From the NCBI GenBank assembly GCA_021442155.1, contig CM038222.1:53501352-53565351 (forward strand): a stretch of 64,000 bases of DNA, written 5' to 3'. This DNA comes from Cymbidium sinense (taxonomy: Eukaryota; Streptophyta; Magnoliopsida; Asparagales; Orchidaceae). Shown piece after piece: positions 60,501 to 64,000 of this stretch. Within the stretch, counting starts at the first letter, position 1, and each line of letters begins with the position of its first letter. Below the pieces are notes generated by a model, which saw nothing but the letters and a program-made list of their open reading frames with translations, made no database searches and was not told where the DNA came from. The translations under genes and the position numbers were made by a program.

Positions 60501-63229
60501 TAAGTAAGTGTTGGGTTCCTTTCAAATGATCCCTTCATCTTGCTAACTCCTATTCAAAATTATGCTAACATAAGAAAGAAAGGAAACCTATGCTAAACAT
60601 GCTTTTATAATCCATCACCTGCAAGCTTATAATTAAGATATGAATAGCATACTTTTAGATTTGATATTTCATTTATAAGTTTTAAAAATATTTTGGATTT
60701 AGTAGTGATAATAGCCACTCATATTTTACTTTAACCAACACATGCACATTTGACATAAAGTAAATAATTTTCATTTTAAAATTTGAAACATGAAATTATG
60801 AATGCATGAATCACAGGGAATACAACTTAACATGTTGGGAAAGATTCGAAGCAATGAAAGAATATAAACAAACTTGCTTTACTTAAATCTTAAAGACATT
60901 CTTAAGGAATAAGAAAATTTAGAATAATTTAAAGTGAATTTAAAAATGATTTTTGTTTGTTTAAAATTTGATTTAATTTTAAAAAGGTGAAAATTCCCAC
61001 ATGTGTTTTGTATTTTAATTTAATTTTTAGATAATTGAATCCTTTGTTAAGCATTGATTAAGTAAAGGTATAAATTAAGTGACTTAATTAACCCTTACCT
61101 GCACCACCTTAGAAAAATTAGCTAAGTAATTATGAGCCAATGAGACTACATAAAATCCACAAGTATTTAAATTTGCAATGCATGTAAGAATGAAAAGGCC
61201 TAATGTAATTTCAAAGTTAATTAAGCTGAGGGGTTTAGCTTAAGTAATTTCAAAACACCCTTTCATACTTATGAAAGGGGTTTTAATTTCCTTAATTAAA
61301 CTTAAGCTATTAAACACCTAAGCATCTACCCAAGTTAGATTTATTAAGTTATGGAACTTTTTAGAATTTTTGAAAATTGATTAAAGGGGTGATTAATGAG
61401 TTAACCCTTAATTAAGATAGGATTAAGGAAAAAAGGAGGTTTAGGATATAGCTTAGGAGAAATGCCCCAAAATTATTCTATAAAACCCTTACTCGTTGGA
61501 TTTGACCTTAATTAAACTTAATCATAAGGTAAATCCACTAATCATACCTTAATTACCCTTAATTACATGAAAGGGGTAATCAGGAAATGAAATAGCAATT
61601 TCCTCAATTGAGCCCTCAATAAATCTAAAGAAAATTATGGGAGGTAAAGGTCATCCCCTAAAATTAATTCTTGAAATTTGAGATCAATTGATGACCTAAT
61701 TAAATGCTAATAACTAATTTAGATTCCCAAAGAAACTCAAATTCAGAGAAAGGAGTAATTCAAAATCCATTAGAACCATTTTTAAAATATTCTAGATGAA
61801 ATTATCTTTCCATAGCATTTTTTTCTTTTATTTTTTTATTTTTCTATGAAGAGTTATGAATTTTTGAAGTTCTCTAGATTAATTAGGAATTAATTAAACA
61901 TATAACTAATCCCTGATTAATCTTTAGCTCACGACACGATGCGTGGCGGTGGTGGTCAGTGCATGTTACACACATCGTGTCATGAGGGGACAACTTAAGT
62001 TCTCACCTCACAAAGGCGGCGGTGGTGGCACACACGGTTATATCCTTAGCTATCCAATCAAAGATCGGACAGCTAAGGATTTACACCATTTTAAAAGGGG
62101 GATGAATTTCTAAAACATGTTAAATAATCTTGGTCGTCCATCTAAAATGTGCTGATGGACGACTGAGATGAGCCAAGTTCTTCCGTGAGGATCAATAGGG
62201 ACCATCCATGATCAAAGGGGAGATGTGAGCCCGATCTAGCATAGAATCATACAAAACTCAACCCACACCATCTAAGCATAATTACCAACCTATCCAGTGG
62301 TTGATTTCTCATGCCATGAATATTTCTTTCACAAAGGACCAACACCTATCAAGCTAAGTGGTCAGAAAATTACATACCCCTTTAGTTCAGGTTGGGTCTA
62401 AGGTCAATTGGGCTAGGTTGGGTCTAGTTAGCCAATTGAGGCTTTGGTCAAGTTCTACAAGTGATTTCGAATGGACTTGACCCATTGGTTTTAATCAATT
62501 TGGCTTAGATCAAGTTTTGACACATTTTAGCCCTTTAAGTCAAAATGGGTCAACTTGGATCAAGTGGGCCAACTGGGCTAGGTTAGACTTAAATGTTGGC
62601 TTGGTCAAGTTCAAACATAGGTCATGAGTGAACTTGGATCAATCGTTCCAATCAATTTGGTCTATAGTGGATTTTGGCTATGTAAGATTTTATTTTAGGT
62701 TAATTGTTGACTTGGTCAACCTTAGGTTTGACTTGGTTTGATCCAATTTGATTGATTGATCATCTCATGATGATTGTTGATCATGATGAGAGGGGTATAC
62801 GACTTTGGTTCAATCCAATTTGGTTAGGATCAAAAGTTGGCTCCTAAGGGTACTTTAGGTCACTTTGGGTCAAGTGAGCCTAAGTGGGTCATATTGCTTG
62901 GTCAAAGATTAATTTGAAGTTGATTGATCTTATATATGGACTTATGATTGAAATATGAATCCATTTATGAGAGGATTGAAGTCAAATGGATTTTGATCCA
63001 TTTGAGAATTTCATATTCAAAGGAAGAATATGAAGGGTCTTGGGTTTGATTTTGATTTTGATTGTTTGATTGAGGTTTGGATTTATATATGAGCTCATGA
63101 TTGTAGGGTTGATTGAACCATGAGAGAAAATCAAGGTTTTGGCTTGATTTGAATGTGATTTGGCTAAGTTCAAGATTTTGGCTTGAAAGGCTTAGATTTG
63201 ATTTTTAATGGATTTGAGTTTTTTGGATT

Positions 63230-63880
63230 AGGTTCTGATTGTTTGAATTTATATTTCATTCATTTATATATATGAATATAAATGAGAATATGAATTGATC
63301 ATGAGAAAATTTCAAGGATTTGAAAGAGTTTAATCATGATTTAGGTTAAATCCATTAAAGGGAATTTAAAGGATTTAAGATGATTTTTAATTTGAAATTT
63401 AATTTTTGAATTAGATTTGATTGATTTATATTTATATTTCATTTATATATAAGAATATAATTGAGATCACAAATAAGTTTTGAGAAAATCCCATGAGTTT
63501 GAATAGGTTTGATCAAAGTTTAGGTTAAATCCATTAATGGAAAATTAAGGGATTTTAATGGAATTTCAAGCATTTTAAAATTGGAATTTAATTTGAGGGT
63601 TTGATTTGATTGAGTTATATTTATATTTCATTTATATATGAGAGCATAAATGAGAATATAAATAAGTTTTGAGAAAATCCCAAGGTTTTGAGTTGATTTG
63701 ATCAAGGTTTATAGTTGATTTTAGCTAAGTCCTTTAATAGAAAATTAAAGGGACTTAAGAATGTTTTCATGAATTGATTTAGAATTTTGAGTTTGATTTG
63801 ATGGGTTTGACATTATATTTTATTTATAAATGTGAATATAAATGAGGATATAAATGGATCATGAGAAAATCTCAAAGATT
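63230..63880 (-). repeat. ~190-bp tandem repeats with palindromic AT core (copy j)
   Basis: Units are centred on TTCATTTATATAT...GAATATAAATGAG at about 63255, 63440, 63630 and 63825. Each continues with ATGAGAAAAT and TTTGATCA...GGTTAAATCC, then TTAAGG. They are the inverted counterpart of 16440-17230. Confidence 0.7.
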
Positions 63881-64000
63881 TGAATAGGTTTTGATCATAA
63901 TTGTGGCAAAGTCCTTTTGAAAGGGTTAAGGACTTAGGAAATTTGAACTTAAAAATTTATGATGGATTTTGATCATGGGTTTCAATTATAGCTTTCAATC

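Larger units (their letters stand above)
57480..64000 (-). mobile_element. Giant LTR, 3' end present, running off the window (copy j)
   Basis: The left (3') end TGTGGTGAA at 57480 is inserted into a 3' non-coding unit. Terminal segment 57480-58325, AT-rich section 58326-61920, variable GC-richer block 61925-62280, and a GTATGTAA donor-like site near 62375. At about 62385 a deletion of roughly 1.2 kb (relative to copy e) removes leader and promoter, joining straight to the TTGACC field (62390-62910). AT repeats with ~190-bp spacing follow (63230-63880+). The 5' terminus should lie a few hundred bases beyond the window. Short open frames such as 57861-58091 and 62982-63173 have no support. Confidence 0.75.

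Noticed and set aside
1..64000. Possible host genes, tRNA, rRNA or organellar insertions
   Set aside because: I saw no exon-like conserved coding, no tRNA A/B-box pair with a cloverleaf, and no rRNA or plastid sequence. Every stretch aligns by eye with another part of the same retrotransposon family.

Overview
The window is plant nuclear DNA, most likely from an angiosperm with a large, repeat-rich genome. It is AT-rich and depleted in CpG. I find no intact host gene. Everything I can identify is debris of one family of Ty3/gypsy LTR retrotransposons of the Tat lineage (Tat/Ogre/Retand-like). The lineage call rests on decayed minus-strand Pol pieces in the order protease, reverse transcriptase, RNase H, second (archaeal-type) RNase H, integrase, followed by a long repetitive non-coding stretch before the 3' LTR. 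The sequence alone does not name a species.

The outstanding feature is LTR size. Two copies appear end-to-end complete (36157-43946, 7.8 kb; 47520-54915, 7.4 kb). A third lacks only its last ~0.8 kb (23091-30033), and a fourth runs off the window (57480-64000). On the sense (minus) strand the LTR starts TGTTGACC and ends CAYCACA. Each end is supported by three junctions with unrelated flanks. From the 5' end the LTR holds: a short conserved terminus; ~180-bp tandem repeats with a palindromic AT core; a ~1-kb field of TTGACC/GGTCAA (W-box-like) motifs; a conserved AAATGACCATTTTACCCTT-type box; a hairpin, TATA-containing in two copies; a leader ending in a conserved GT splice-donor-like site; and ~4-5 kb of AT-rich sequence.

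Layout on the plus axis: 1-2393 LTR (minus, right part); 2394-4650 3' non-coding repeats; 4651-5985 pol remnant A; 5986-6201 LTR tail; 6202-9395 3' non-coding repeats; 9396-14187 pol remnant B, the best preserved; 14188-16022 shortened LTR (plus); 16023-17376 LTR start (plus); 17377-17476 N gap; 17477-23089 LTR (minus); 23091-30033 LTR (minus); 30034-32221 3' non-coding repeats; 32222-33711 protease and gag remnant D; 33712-36116 LTR (plus); 36117-36156 scrap of RNase H; 36157-43946 LTR (minus); 43947-46682 3' non-coding repeats; 46683-47519 integrase remnant C; 47520-54915 LTR (minus); 54916-57479 3' non-coding repeats; 57480-64000 LTR (minus).

The simplest history is serial nesting: younger members of the family inserted into the pol, 3' region or LTR of older ones, mostly in the same orientation. 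Internal deletions, one inverted arm (33.7-36.1 kb) and inverted pieces around the N gap followed. All coding pieces carry stops and frameshifts, and several catalytic residues are lost, so none is autonomous. Domain boundaries were read by eye and are good to tens of bases, except the LTR termini, which are closer.
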